Source of the DNA: Prosapia bicincta
Lineage: Eukaryota > Arthropoda > Insecta > Hemiptera > Cercopidae
Direction: 5' to 3'
DNA length: 64,000 nucleotides
Assembly: GCA_036971475.1 (NCBI GenBank)
Contig: JBAIZL010000002.1
Span: 230,171,143-230,235,142 of the forward strand
Part shown: piece by piece, positions 49,561-61,063 of the stretch
Numbering within the stretch: position 1 is the first letter of the stretch
Layout: the number at the start of each line of letters is the position of its first letter
The notes under the pieces: generated by a model
Seen by the model: the letters and a program-made list of their open reading frames with translations, nothing else
Told to the model about the DNA's origin: nothing
The model's database searches: none
Translations under genes and position numbers: made by a program

Positions 49561-49899
49561 GACGGCATACCAAGGTGACTTACGACTTATTGTTGATTGA
49601 TACGGATACGTCCTAAATCATTAGTAGTGCGTCATTAAACATTTTATTTGAATACTCTATATTTGAATTGATATCGCATGCTTGCCATAAAATATCTTTG
49701 CTAAGGCTCTTACGTTTCCCATAATTCCCATGGTTTCAATGCTTTACATGTTGTTAAAATGATAGCAAACAAAATACGTATTTGCTTTAGATCACACGTA
49801 AGTGATGCCTCTGTAAAAGTTGTATTCCAATGTTGATCAAGTAGTCGTAGCTTGAAACATACTTCTTTATATGTTTGATATTCTACAACATCAGCAGTT

Positions 49900-50340
49900 T
49901 TTATAGCAACAAATTATGTTGGGCCTCTGATTGTATGCAACAATAATCGTAAATAATAACATTTAGTGTTATTAGGATGAACTGTGCATACGCATCCTAC
50001 AGCTTCTGAAACATTTACACCTCGCTTTCTTCTCACGAACTGTTTTATCGTTGGGTTCTAAGTGTATTATTTGGGTACTTCGTGATACAACAACGTTTTA
50101 GCATTCATCGGATACACATAATTTGAGAAAGGCTGTTAGTGTAGTGTTTGATTGCTGTTCGGCTCTGTTGTGTGCATTTTGAACGGTGAAGTAGACCCGC
50201 AGTCCATTCTCTAAGAGAACAGAGAGATACTGAACAGTTGGATGGCGTTTGTGGATATTGAATCCGAATGTTGCTTCATTGCTACTGATCTAGCGTCCCA
50301 TCTAAAATTGTATAACTTTGTCGCCTTGATTTGACAGTTC
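49900..50340 (-). pseudogene. Helitron protein middle region
   Basis: The minus strand encodes FGFNIHKRHPTVQYLSVLLE then NGLRVYFTVQNAHNRAEQQS, matching the 'IHERxPxVxxLxVHLENGQRVYF' segment between the Rep and helicase domains of Helitron proteins. Stops and frame changes follow towards 49900. Just upstream KYVNKG is readable next to the nested insertion. Confidence 0.75.
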
Positions 50341-50368
50341 GAATACTGCCATATTGACATACCCTTAT

Positions 50369-50534
50369 TGACATATTTGCAAACTTATTACATTTTGATA
50401 TTACTTGTGACTAGAGGTTTTGTAAGGAACAACTTACCGTTAACAAAAAGTCTGGTCGCAAGTAATATCAAAATGTAAGAAGTAATTAAAAACCAGCTCG
50501 TCATGAACAGCAACAACATTTCGATATTTACAAA
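50369..50534. mobile_element. 140-bp element nested in the Helitron, with 11-bp target duplication
   Basis: The insert proper is 50384-50523. It is flanked by atatttgcaaa (50373-50383) and atatttacaaa (50524-50534), one mismatch in 11, and it splits the Helitron coding sequence between a K-Y-x-C-K-Y segment and its duplicate. Read on the minus strand it begins cgaaatgttgttgctgttca and contains gacgagctggt, then inverted arms with attacttgcgacca and tcacaagtaat, like the element at 24219-24436. It lacks the hammerhead-like centre of that copy. Removing it restores a continuous Helitron reading, which confirms the boundaries. Confidence 0.75.
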
Positions 50535-50890
50535 AGTATTTTTTTGACTTCACAGAATTGCTATACTGGACATTTGTGTGGGCGTCAAACATTTTAGAAA
50601 GCAGAGGTGAATACGTGACAACTCATCTGTTATCTATGTCAACATCTCTCATTTTGATGGTTATTGTGTATCCTCCATCATCAAGGTTCCGCCGTCTATA
50701 CAACGGATAGCTCTCACCTCCAGATTAAGTTTCATTCAGAAGCTGATGTGGGTATCGTTTAGTACACTTGCCGTTCTTCATGCATGGTGAATTAGTGCTG
50801 AGTGCTCCTCATGACCAATGAACCACATTTTCATGTTACAAATCTTTTTCATGAGAAGAATAAAAGTGGCCTTGCCACATCAAATGTATG
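50535..50890 (-). pseudogene. Helitron protein upstream region
   Basis: The minus strand reads NSPCMKNGKCTKRYPHQLLN, then ESYPLYRRRNLDDGGYTITI and VVTYSPLLS. This is the cysteine-containing 'CMxxGKCxKxYP' and 'YRRR' region that precedes the Rep/helicase middle of Helitron proteins. Homology fades near 50890. Several stops interrupt it. Confidence 0.8.
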
Positions 50891-53800
50891 GTTTATATAG
50901 CACTAATTCTTTAATTCTTGTTAAGATTAATTCTTTCATTTCCCATAAATTCATTTTTTTAATGATGTTTTGAAATCACAAATCCCTTCTTAACTGTGAT
51001 TAACTTCTTAACCCTTCTTAACTTATATTTTCTTAACTGATTCACTCTGTGAGCTATATGAGCTGTGTGTTTTTTTATTCACTCTGTGAGCCATATGATC
51101 TGAGTATTTTTATGTCTATTATAACGAAAAATAACCCTTCACTTACAAAAGCATTGACCTTTAATTGCATTTCATCATCGCTTATGTGTGTAATCATATA
51201 CACTCTGTATGAAATAACAACAGCACCTCCAATTACTATATTTACCACATAGGTTTACAGCAATTTACTTCACACACAGTTAAACTATTATTAAAAATAA
51301 TTCGATTGTTTTGATATTATATTATTACTTTTTTATTATATACCTTTTTTATAAATTTGATTAAAAAATCATGAATTTAAGATTTGTCAGTATCGATTGT
51401 TTTTATTTCATCTAATCTCAGTCTGTTTTTGAGGCTGATTTCGTGCTATCAGTTTCGGCTGTCGATTTTCAAGCACTGAAAAATACTGTACCGTTTTGTC
51501 AATATCTTTAAAATTATGATTTATCTTCAATTATATTTTACACATTTTTAAAAAAGGCTACGCTAATTTATAAAACAGAACCTATTATAAATGTTGAACT
51601 CTATAGACTTTTCACCACTCTTGTTGCAAAGTTTGTAGAGATAAATCTCATTTTCCCTTAAGCACTGGCAAGAACATTATCTATAGACCTTCATTTTATC
51701 GAGTCAAAGTCATTGTTTTCTATGTAAGTGTACTAACAACAGTTGTTTGTCCAGTGCACATAGTTTGCTCAAAATTAGTCTTCTTTCTCTTCATATTCTG
51801 CCTTAACTTCTACATAGACATGTGTTTTTGGCCTAGTTTGTATTGTCTGCGTTTTTTTCACACTCCTGAAATACAAGATTTTAATAACCCTTGAATTTGT
51901 GATTAGTAATGACAAGAACTGTAATCGGGAATTTCTGTATATTCTAGTTTCATTCCTTGTAGAATATTACCTCCATGTTCACGTTACATGTTTCACATAA
52001 ATAAATAGCACCGGAAAACATCTTTAGACCTACTCTGAATGCATGCATAACCTTTAATCTAAACAATATTGGTTTATGTATGAACCTGTGTACATAAAAT
52101 GAAAACATATAGACTACTCATAAAACCAGATAGAAAAATAATAATTTAGCTTCTAATAATGGACAGAATTACTAAGATAAGAAAAGTAAATAAATAAATA
52201 TAGACTTTAACAAAAACAATAAAGTAGCATGCATTAATTTTTTATGTATTTAGTTATATTGACTTTCTATTACAACCATATTCAACTTTCTATTTTAATT
52301 TTCCATAATCAGGAATGTAAAACATCTCTTGGCAAATGTCATTTGGGGTTGTCATCTTCGTTCTAGGGTTGTCTCTAAGATGGCGTAATTTTGTCTACCA
52401 TGAACCTGTTTACCTCATTTCCGAGAATGGGTTGCTTTGTTTCACACAGATATCAATATTACCATCCATATAACCGTTTTATAATATATTTAATACTACT
52501 TAAATAGGATTAGTAGTAAGTACTCCTAAGAGTATTTAAAAGCCAACACCTGTAATGTACATTATGGATTATTTTGATCTTCGCCTATTTAATTCAATCG
52601 AAAAATTTATACACAGTATTATGATAATTCTCTGTCGAGTGTTTTGTAAAGGATGCTTAACATATATTCACAATATGAAGGAACACTCAGCTTTCACAAA
52701 CATAGACATCATACAGAGATTTAGATCTCTAATAAAGCTATTTTTTTATCTCGGTGACTCGATCCTCTGACAAAGAGTTACAACCCTCCTTATAGCTGAG
52801 TGCACTAGTCTGTAATAGAATTTAAATTAGAAAGGGTTTCATTGGAAATAAGCAGTCGTTACAACTTAAAGTCAAACAAGAAATTGCTATTGCTATTCGA
52901 AACAGGGTTGACATGTCTATTTTCTGATAGAATTTAGAGATGTGGTGAAAACTAAATCTACATATTGTTGGTTGATAACTTAATATTATCCTTTAGGTTG
53001 TGTTGCTTTGAAAAAGATAACTAGATCGATCGCTGACCTGGAAAAAACGGGAATGAGAATTAAGCCTAGTTATCAAGGGAGAATTAGCGACGTATGCTAC
53101 TGATGATGTGGCAATCCCACGGTAGATGTTGTACCTTCCTAGCAACTTCAAAATCGTTTCTAATTTTATTTGACCCTAGTTCTCTACCTTTTATTGATTG
53201 GAAAATGTATCATTGGCCAGTCCTTTCATTGCCTTTTCACCTTCCATTGCCTTTGTATCAAGTAATTTCTTACTATCCTTGAAAATAATAAAGGTATTTG
53301 GTTTTTACAGCGTAATAGGAATCTCAAGCACGTGATAGCCGCTCATTATCCTCAGAGCTTCTTTTTTTTTGTATATTAGTAATTCTTTTTTTAGAATCTT
53401 CTTCGTGACATTAACCAAAACGTAACAGCTGTAAAGCACAAGGAATTTAGTACCGTCATAAGTCTCCTACCAAGCCCAGACCTTCATAGTTAATGGGCTC
53501 AGTTATCACCTTGGCCTTATTTTCCGCTTAGTAGGCTGTAAATTGGATTTTGAATTTAATGTACAAAATGTTTGTAGGTTCCAGGGAATTTTTTAACGCC
53601 TATTGCTTTCTCATTTTAACAGTCTAAAAGTCTATGAAAGTCTGAATTACTCTAGTCTATAGGAAGAATAATGTTCGACGGATTGCCACCCATCCAGACC
53701 TTTATTTCTTGCGTTATCTGGTTTATTTTCCATTGTGATACTTCCGACCTTCAAGCAACAGTTTACATCTGTAACATAGGAGTATTTAAGTGCATAACCA

Positions 53801-54786
53801 TAATTTCGTCTTTAGGTAGCTGTACACGTAGAACTGCATCATACTAGTGTGTTCCACAAGTTTGTTATCAAGATTTATTCCTTAGCTACTGCAGATATTT
53901 TAGTTTTAGTCATTTCCCGTACAAAAAAGCCGATTTCTTTGACAATTCAATTTTAAAGCACACGGAAATGTACTCCAGTCCTTTTGCAGTATCACCATCA
54001 AGTTTGAAATTTGATTACAATGAACATTTGATCTCTTCAAGTGCATTTGCACATTACTGTTTTTATTTTGACATTTTACAACGGTCAATCAAAATGACTG
54101 TTTTATCCAATGGTAGTTGAAAAACAATTGAGAATAAATCTGGATAAAATAGGAGAATAAAACACCCTGGTATATGCCATTTATAAGTGTAATAAATCCT
54201 GTGAATGTGTAGAGTCATGTACATTAGTTAGGACTAGCCTACAATGTTATTAAAGAGGTAGGTTTCTGGATATTACACTTAATCTATGAAGAAGAAAGGT
54301 TAGTTTAAGGATGTGTAGGCCTATATAGAATAAGGTAGTAGTAACAAAAATTTACTTTGATCGTGACAATGAAAATAGAGGAAACTACATGTTTGGTTGA
54401 ACAGGGTTCCCTGTTTAGTAATCTAAACAAATCAGCGCTGCTAACTTAACAGGGTTGAAAGGAAGTGTTTACGCACTACATGGTGCGTATACTCATTATA
54501 TATTGTGAGTTTAAGCTCATGTAGACTTTTTATTTAAAAATTCATTTAAATATTTGATTTGACCAAATCATTATAGGTCAGTCATTTGAAGATACATTAA
54601 TATTCGAAATTTTAAATACAATCTCAGGTAGATATTTGAATAGAAATTGAAAGGAACAAGATAAAATCCTATATGATCAGCCGGAAGGAAATTTGATTTA
54701 AAGCTGATTCCATTTTGAGAGCTATTAATGAAGTAAACATTCTTCAGGCCGCCCATCAAGGCTGTTATCTTTCAAGTAAGTTCGTA
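50891..54786. other. AT-rich non-coding stretch
   Basis: No gene recognised. A two-copy tandem repeat of 37 bp (51040-51076 and 51077-51113, starting attcactctgtgag) is present. Parts of 53650-54100 look as if they might be a decayed reverse-transcriptase-like sequence on the minus strand, but no motif is firm enough to call. Confidence 0.4.
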
Positions 54787-55054
54787 TTAACACTTCAGTA
54801 GTCACGTGGGGTCTCCTGGGACCCTAGACGTTTTGTTTTGTTTGTTTTTGTTTTGCGTCACTGCGTGACCTTGACGGTCTCAGTAGCTTCTCCCTCACTA
54901 TTTCTGAGTATGCTAGTGTCACGTCAGCTTCCCTTGTCTCCACCCAGTTTAGTTAGATTTGTTTGAACGTAAAGCTGCACTGCTTGGGGGACTGAAGGAC
55001 CCCATGCGACTACTTGCGCTACAGATTGTTTCAACAAGTTATTTTTTTAGTACA

Positions 55055-55144
55055 ATGTCGGGACGTGATCGCGAACTATTACAAGTATGTTTACTTGTAC
55101 TTATAAAAACAATTACGCATTTGGTTGGACGAAACTATGAGTGA
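55055..55144 (+). pseudogene. piggyBac transposase N-terminal fragment
   Basis: ATG at 55055 starts MSGRDRELLQVCLLVLIKTI, in the expected position after the left terminus and an untranslated leader. The frame closes at 55144. An acidic remnant follows in another frame (about 55160-55195), as in the acidic N-termini of these transposases. It is identified from its position and from the C-terminal fragment; the sequence alone would not prove the family. Confidence 0.5.
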
Positions 55145-55274
55145 TAATTAGGAGATAATGGGATCTGATGATCCTGTCGAAGCAGAAGAGGACTGAATGT
55201 TTCCAGGTGGGATGAGTTGGATGATGGTGATAATTATAACGAGAATGATAATAACAACAACGAATAAGAGGAAA

Positions 55275-55632
55275 CCTATTATAATAACAGACTATAACAA
55301 CACGGAATTCGGCGTTGATATACTCAATAAGATGTGTCACCAATATGATGTTAGTAGGAATTCCAGAAGATGGTCATTGGCACTTTTTTCACCTGATGAA
55401 CGTCGGAGGTGTGAATGCAACAAACATTTTCTGCGCAAACACCCATTTCAATAATATTGTCAGACAGGAATACCTCACCACACTAGCAATCGAGTTACTG
55501 AAGCCAGCTGTTCACCATCGGGCGAGTATAGACAATATTCCTAGAATACTACAGCTAAAATGCAAGTGCTCCAGTCATCAAAAAGCTGTTTGCGCACAGC
55601 TTAGAGAGATGTTTTTGAACAATCAATACTAA
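55275..55632 (+). pseudogene. piggyBac transposase C-terminal fragment, frameshifted
   Basis: From 55275 the frame reads PIIITDYNNTEFGVDILNKM then CHQYDVSRNSRRWSLALF. The D in GVDILNKM corresponds to the third catalytic aspartate of piggyBac transposases (the GGVDxLDQM block). Near 55380 the reading shifts frame and continues FFHLMNVGGVNATNIFCANT to a C-x-C-x2-H...C segment (CKCSSHQKAVC), a shortened version of the C-terminal cysteine-rich DNA-binding domain, and a stop at 55630-55632. The first two catalytic aspartates are deleted. It is a dead copy. Confidence 0.85.
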
Positions 55633-56074
55633 TCTGTTTTTTTTTTTTTTTTTGTTAGTGAAATTGTATGATCTGGAAACAATTTATAGGGATATGATTT
55701 GAATAAATGAAACTATTTGATTCAAATAGACTAATTGTATTTCAAAAACTATCCCTACTGTGTTCCCTAGTTTTCCATTATATCGATACTAGTCAATACT
55801 ATTGACCGAATAATTATCACATTTCGTCGTGTTTTGATCGACTGTATGAATTTATCGCCCACCACGGCGGTTCAGGAGCAGATACTCTTTCGAGTAAGTT
55901 AAGGCGAGCGTAGCGAGCCTGGTATCAGGTAATAACTATAAAACTTCACCAAGTCATTGCAATACTTTGGAGATATTATTCTCATAAATGAAGAACCAGT
56001 TCCAATTATATTGGCGAGAAGACCGGAATACTGAGTGGGGTCAAAGAAGTCCCCACGCAAGCACTCACGTCACG

Positions 56075-59000
56075 ATAAGAGGCGCGGGTACCGGAGAGTT
56101 AATGGTGAAGCTAAGTGGAAAATATTTTTAGTATTCCCAATTACTTTTTATATTTACCATTTGTAATGTTCTCTAGTTTTATACGGCTTGAAAATAAGTT
56201 TACCCTTACTGATTATAGCAAACCTAAGCCGTAAGGTTTAGTATTGCCACCTTAGTTGGCATTTGAGCGGTCGATACAAACATTGTACTAGCCTTGATGA
56301 AAACATTGCCTATGAAAGTTCAAAGCATAAACCAATTACACAGTACATCAGCTGTAGTAATAAGGCCGACAAACGGCATTGATCACTCTAGCCCCTTCCT
56401 TACGCCAGAATACCCTAGGCCTAGGCTAAGCAGTGGTATTCATTCATTGTTGCGTTAAAATTCAAGCAATGCATAATTTTCTCTATTTTTAGTACTAGGG
56501 GATCGGATAGTGTAGGCTACTAGTATAACCCCGATAGAGAGTAAGTCTCTTTCATGTACAAACATTATTTCCTACGGAATACTGAATATAGATTAGAAGA
56601 GAGCATTTACAGAGTTCCGTTTACAATGATTCTTAATTATTGCCGTATCTGCTAAATTAGATTCAGTCCGGGATACTATTTTGTATAATATTTTCCTTTT
56701 ATACATATACGTTCTTTTTTAGTGTAGCTTAGCTTCCGCCATTTGTGTATGGAACGTAATTACATTTCTTCCAATGTTTCTGAATGTTTATAAACAAAAT
56801 TATTTGTAGTGTATGTTGCCAGTTATATCAAATAATTACCTACAAATATCTAGGTAATCATCAATTATATTCAAAGATAATTGTTTCAACTTTCATATGC
56901 AATATATATTCTTTGTAACTAAAATTTTGTCATACGAGATATTGGTACACCGTAATCCTGTATAGGCCTAATGTGTAGGACCTAAAAGGTCCTTCAATTA
57001 TCAATGTTAGTATTTTATCCATTGCAACCACTGTAGGTTTATAGACTTTTCTAGATGGAATGTATACCACTTTTACTACGTTCCAAATAGGCAATGGCCT
57101 ACATCTAAGGGCTGCAATTAGCATAAGTCCTACTCTCTCACAGGGTGAAACATTTTCTATCGTTATAAATTTAACCATTCAAAATCTCTCTTCTTTACCT
57201 TTCTGAAATCTGTTCTATTAAAAGCCACATTGGAATTCGAAATAGTTTGTTCAGTCACACATTTTAAGTTTCGATATCCTCATAAAGACTTGACAAAAAA
57301 ACTTTTTTTACTTTTTCTAGGACCCTGGTACAATCATACACACATGAAGTGTTCTAGAAATCTCCAGATACTGCAAGAAAAACCTCTCCACGTGTCATAA
57401 TACTAACATATTATTTTTCTAAATCATGAATATTGAAGGATGAACTTACTTTTATAATTCCGAAACTATACAGCCGTCAAATGTGTTCACGACCTAATGT
57501 CCTAGATCTAGCTATAAAAATATTCCTTAGTTCTTATTGCGATACTGCTAGCAATTTATTATTATATCAGGATTCCTAACCAATATAAGCTCCTGACAAT
57601 AGACAACTCTCTCCTACTTCAGTTAAGTAAGCTACACGCGCGTTACAAACGTGTAGGCCCCTCTATATCTCCCAGATAAGGAGTAACTTAGATTTACTGA
57701 AGTATACAGGTGGCCTATTCGTAATGCCATGTAATGCCAATTATTTATAATCCTTTCCTATCGTTCGTAGGCAATAATAACTATACTGGCTAATTTCCTT
57801 GAAACTATAAACAAATTGAAAATGATCTGAGAGAGTAAATCAAAGCGTATAATGCTACTTTGATATTTCCTTAAGGCAATTCATAACCAATTAGGCCTAC
57901 CTAGTGTTTGACTAAAACTAGGTAATCAGTCATTGAAAGTGATCATGTTTTTTTACCGTACTAACAAAAATTACAATTCTTAGGGACTTTTTTACTTTTC
58001 TGTCTCTTCTCATCTCTTGACCTTTCCTTTTTGGCTCCTATCTGTCAGCCGGTTTATAGTACTAACTACAGAAAGGACAACTAAAAGATTCTAAATATCA
58101 CGAACGATTTTACAGAGTCAAGGATTGGGAAGGGATTAATAGAAGAAAATACGAAAGACATCCAAGTTATAGATATTGCTGAACAAAAAAAAAAAAACAA
58201 TTGCTCATGACAAATCAAGAGACAAACACAAAAAATACAATCTCTTTGCATGACACAATAAAGTTAGATTGACCTTGAACCCATTGCAACAGTTTTATTA
58301 CTCCAGTACTGAGTAATTAAACCATTTTAAATTGGAACCAGTTTGGCTCGGAGATAGGGTGTTTGTGTTTAAACTGGTTGCCGTAGCAGGAGTGTAATTG
58401 ATGCAGAGTGAAGGTAGCTTAGGAGAGTAGTTGGTGCAATAATTGTTAATTGCTTTTACCTTTAGCGCAACTATAATTTCACTTTTACACCTGACTTAGT
58501 TTATATTAAGTAATCAATCTGTTTAAAACGAACGGATTAGTAACGACTCATACATTTAGCATTCTATACTAGATACCGCCGTTGGATTTTCGGCATTTTT
58601 TTATTTTACTAAAATGTTCTAAAGGTTCCATCTTAACTCAACTATTGAGAAGATGTGGTCTAATTCGAGAGTTAGTTGCAAATAAACTTTATTGGAATAA
58701 AACAGCTAACAATATTTGTATTTAAAAATAGGCCTACTTGTATATTACACACTTGTTACTCTTCAAATCTTACTACCCTTCAAATTGATATGTTTACGAG
58801 TACTACACTAAAAAAACTGTATACACACGCGCGCATATATACTGCCTTTATTATAAATATTATACATTTTATCAGATATATTAGGAAGCGAAACGGTATT
58901 TTCTTTATATTTTTTATATATTCTCTCTTTTTTCAAATTATTTCATGAATCAATATTTTGGATTCGTGATAGCAATATAGCGTGTAAAACCAACAAACGT

Positions 59001-59329
59001 CCAAATATTTTCTGTTTTCCTCCTATCAATTTTTTATCGATTTTAGCAACATATAGTAATAACAATGATAGACAAAAATCTAGGGAAACACCACAATAAT
59101 TTTAAAAGCACACATAATTGCATATTTAAAATAGAAATTCATCAAATACTTTTTTACTTCACAAAACCAACGTTCCGAACAAATTTCCCTATGCTAAATA
59201 TGTAATATTTTTTAATGTGTTCACTGACTGTAAGAAAGGGCATTGTATTACTAAATGATTATTGAACCTACACGAAAAGTATATACCTTCAAAATATATG
59301 TTTCTAGCTTTAATACTTTCAGCTCTTCG

Positions 59330-59330
<1 letters not shown>
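56075..59330. other. AT-rich non-coding stretch
   Basis: No gene, transposon end or RNA gene recognised. Open frames are short and have no family resemblance. Confidence 0.4.

Positions 59331-59331
<1 letters not shown>

Positions 59332-59390
<59 letters not shown>
59332..59390. repeat. (TA)n microsatellite
   Basis: An uninterrupted TA tract of about 58 bp, followed by a short GA-rich stretch. Confidence 0.95.
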
Positions 59391-59392
<2 letters not shown>

Positions 59393-59399
59393 ATGAGTA

Positions 59400-60748
59400 A
59401 GAGAGAAAGAAAGAGAGAATTGTTGTTTGCTGTTGTTGTAAGTATTGATTTTTATTATTTGTTGTTGTTTTGAATGACTGTGTGTGGGTGTGGGACTGTG
59501 TGTATGAGTGTGTGGAAGAGTGCGAGTCTGTGTATATATATGCGACTATCTTTGTTTGCATCAGTATTTTTAATACGGATTTTATGGATAAACAAATAAA
59601 AACAACTCATATTCGCGTAGAATTTTTATTCTGGTATTAATTCCGTGATTAGTGTTTCATTCGAATTAAAACACTTTCAGCTAGCTCAATTCTAGTTTTC
59701 ATCCATAATATATTCTGCAACAAATGATTTGGCCAAAAATATGTTGTTTATAATTATTGCATGTTTAACGATATTAATATATTTACTTGTTGTTTTTACC
59801 AAAGATCGTTTCAAGCAAACCAAGCATTCCTATCTTCTCTTCTTCTCACCCCAGAGGTTGATTTTTTTCGCTGTCTTCAAATTCTCTGGTTTTATTTTTC
59901 CATAAACCTTCTTTCAATTACAGTTTTTCTCCACCGTATTTATCAGCAGATAATTTCTTTTTAAACTATACCAGTAAATTATTTATTTATTTTTCATCAA
60001 CGTTTTCTAAGTCAACTGTTTATTACAATGGCAATTTGCCATTAACTAACTATTCTTAAAAGTTGCCAAACAGTTTCTTCATTACGACATGACCATGAGC
60101 GGGACATATGATTTTCAATCTCACAATGCACAAATAAGAAATAATAAAATATTAAAATAACAAAAATATTTTTAAATATGATAAAATATAATATTGTTTA
60201 AAAAAACATATAATGCAAGCTATCGTTCTCTTTAAAAATTGAAAAATAGTTATCTTGTGTATATATGTTTATGGAAATTGACTATACTTCTTATTAAAAT
60301 ATTTTAAAAGTGGATCAGACAATGAAAACCACCGACGTCAACCGTTGTCGAGTAGCCTACTATGAATGTGTCCTTTGCACTGATCAGTCTAAAGACATGA
60401 ACCTAAATTTTGTCTAAGTAAGTCTATATTTTCTTTTACAGAAAATGAAGAGTACAATTTTGTTTTCTATAATCGAGTGACATATAATTTTACTAAGCGT
60501 AATTCGTTTTTGCATGTGTAGCCCATATTATCATATAATTTTCTTTTGTTGTCGTATTCTATAATACTCAATTAATACTGACTTTGAAATATTGTTATTT
60601 ACGTACAAAAATTTCTCAAAGTAAACAGTTGAGGAATGAAAAGAAGAGGAACTAGATTTTTTAGACTCGCTTTCGTAAAGTCGGTGTACGTAATTCTTTC
60701 CAAAGTATTTGAGAAACAAATTCTCGATGGTTTGTTGTTATTATATAC
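59400..60748. other. AT-rich non-coding stretch
   Basis: Nothing recognised beyond short simple-sequence runs (for example TGTG-rich at 59475-59535). Confidence 0.4.
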
Positions 60749-60751
60749 TGG

Positions 60752-60801
<50 letters not shown>
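60749..60801. repeat. (TA)n microsatellite
   Basis: An uninterrupted TA tract of about 50 bp. Confidence 0.95.
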
Positions 60802-60803
<2 letters not shown>

Positions 60804-60837
60804 TTCCTAAATTTCCATCTGTGAAAGTAACACAAAC

Positions 60838-60903
60838 ACTCACACACACGCGCGGGCGCGAATTCTTTCTCTCTCTCTCTCACACACAACAACACAAACA
60901 CAC

Positions 60904-60978
<75 letters not shown>

Positions 60979-60995
60979 CACACAGTGTTGTGTGA

Positions 60996-61029
<34 letters not shown>

Positions 61030-61063
61030 GTGTTTCAGTGTATGTGTTTGTGTGTGTGTGTAT
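60838..61063. repeat. Inverted (CA)n / (TG)n tract with CG-alternating ends
   Basis: CA repeats (to about 60983) meet TG repeats head to head around 'cagtgttgtg', so the tract can fold on itself. CG-alternating runs occur on both sides (cgcgcgggcgcg near 60849 and gcgcgcgcg near 61012). CV and TH open frames here are artefacts. Confidence 0.9.

Larger units (their letters stand above)
48520..50890 (-). mobile_element. Helitron (rolling-circle transposon), decayed
   Basis: The 3' end on the minus strand reads gcaacgcgccgggtaacgctag, the conserved Helitron terminus ending CTAG, followed by T; Helitrons insert between A and T. Upstream on the minus strand, pieces of a Rep/helicase protein appear in the correct order. 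The 5' end is not resolved, so the rolling-circle endonuclease part is missing or unrecognisable. At about 2.4 kb it is less than half the size of an autonomous copy. A separate 140-bp element (50384-50523) is nested in it. Confidence 0.88.
54787..56074 (+). mobile_element. piggyBac-like DNA transposon, internally deleted
   Basis: The left end is TTAA (54787-54790) followed by cacttcagtagtcacgtggg and gtctcctgggaccc, a piggyBac-like terminus. The right end is a decayed inverted counterpart around 56037-56074, with gggtc, ccccacg and cactcacg blocks in mirrored order. No TTAA is found exactly at the right edge, so that end is eroded or slightly misplaced. It encodes the first about 30 and the last about 120 residues of a piggyBac-type transposase, with the middle deleted. 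Confidence 0.75.

Noticed and set aside
53650..54170. Possible reverse-transcriptase-like sequence on the minus strand
   Set aside because: A few suggestive residues, but no catalytic motif or consistent frame.
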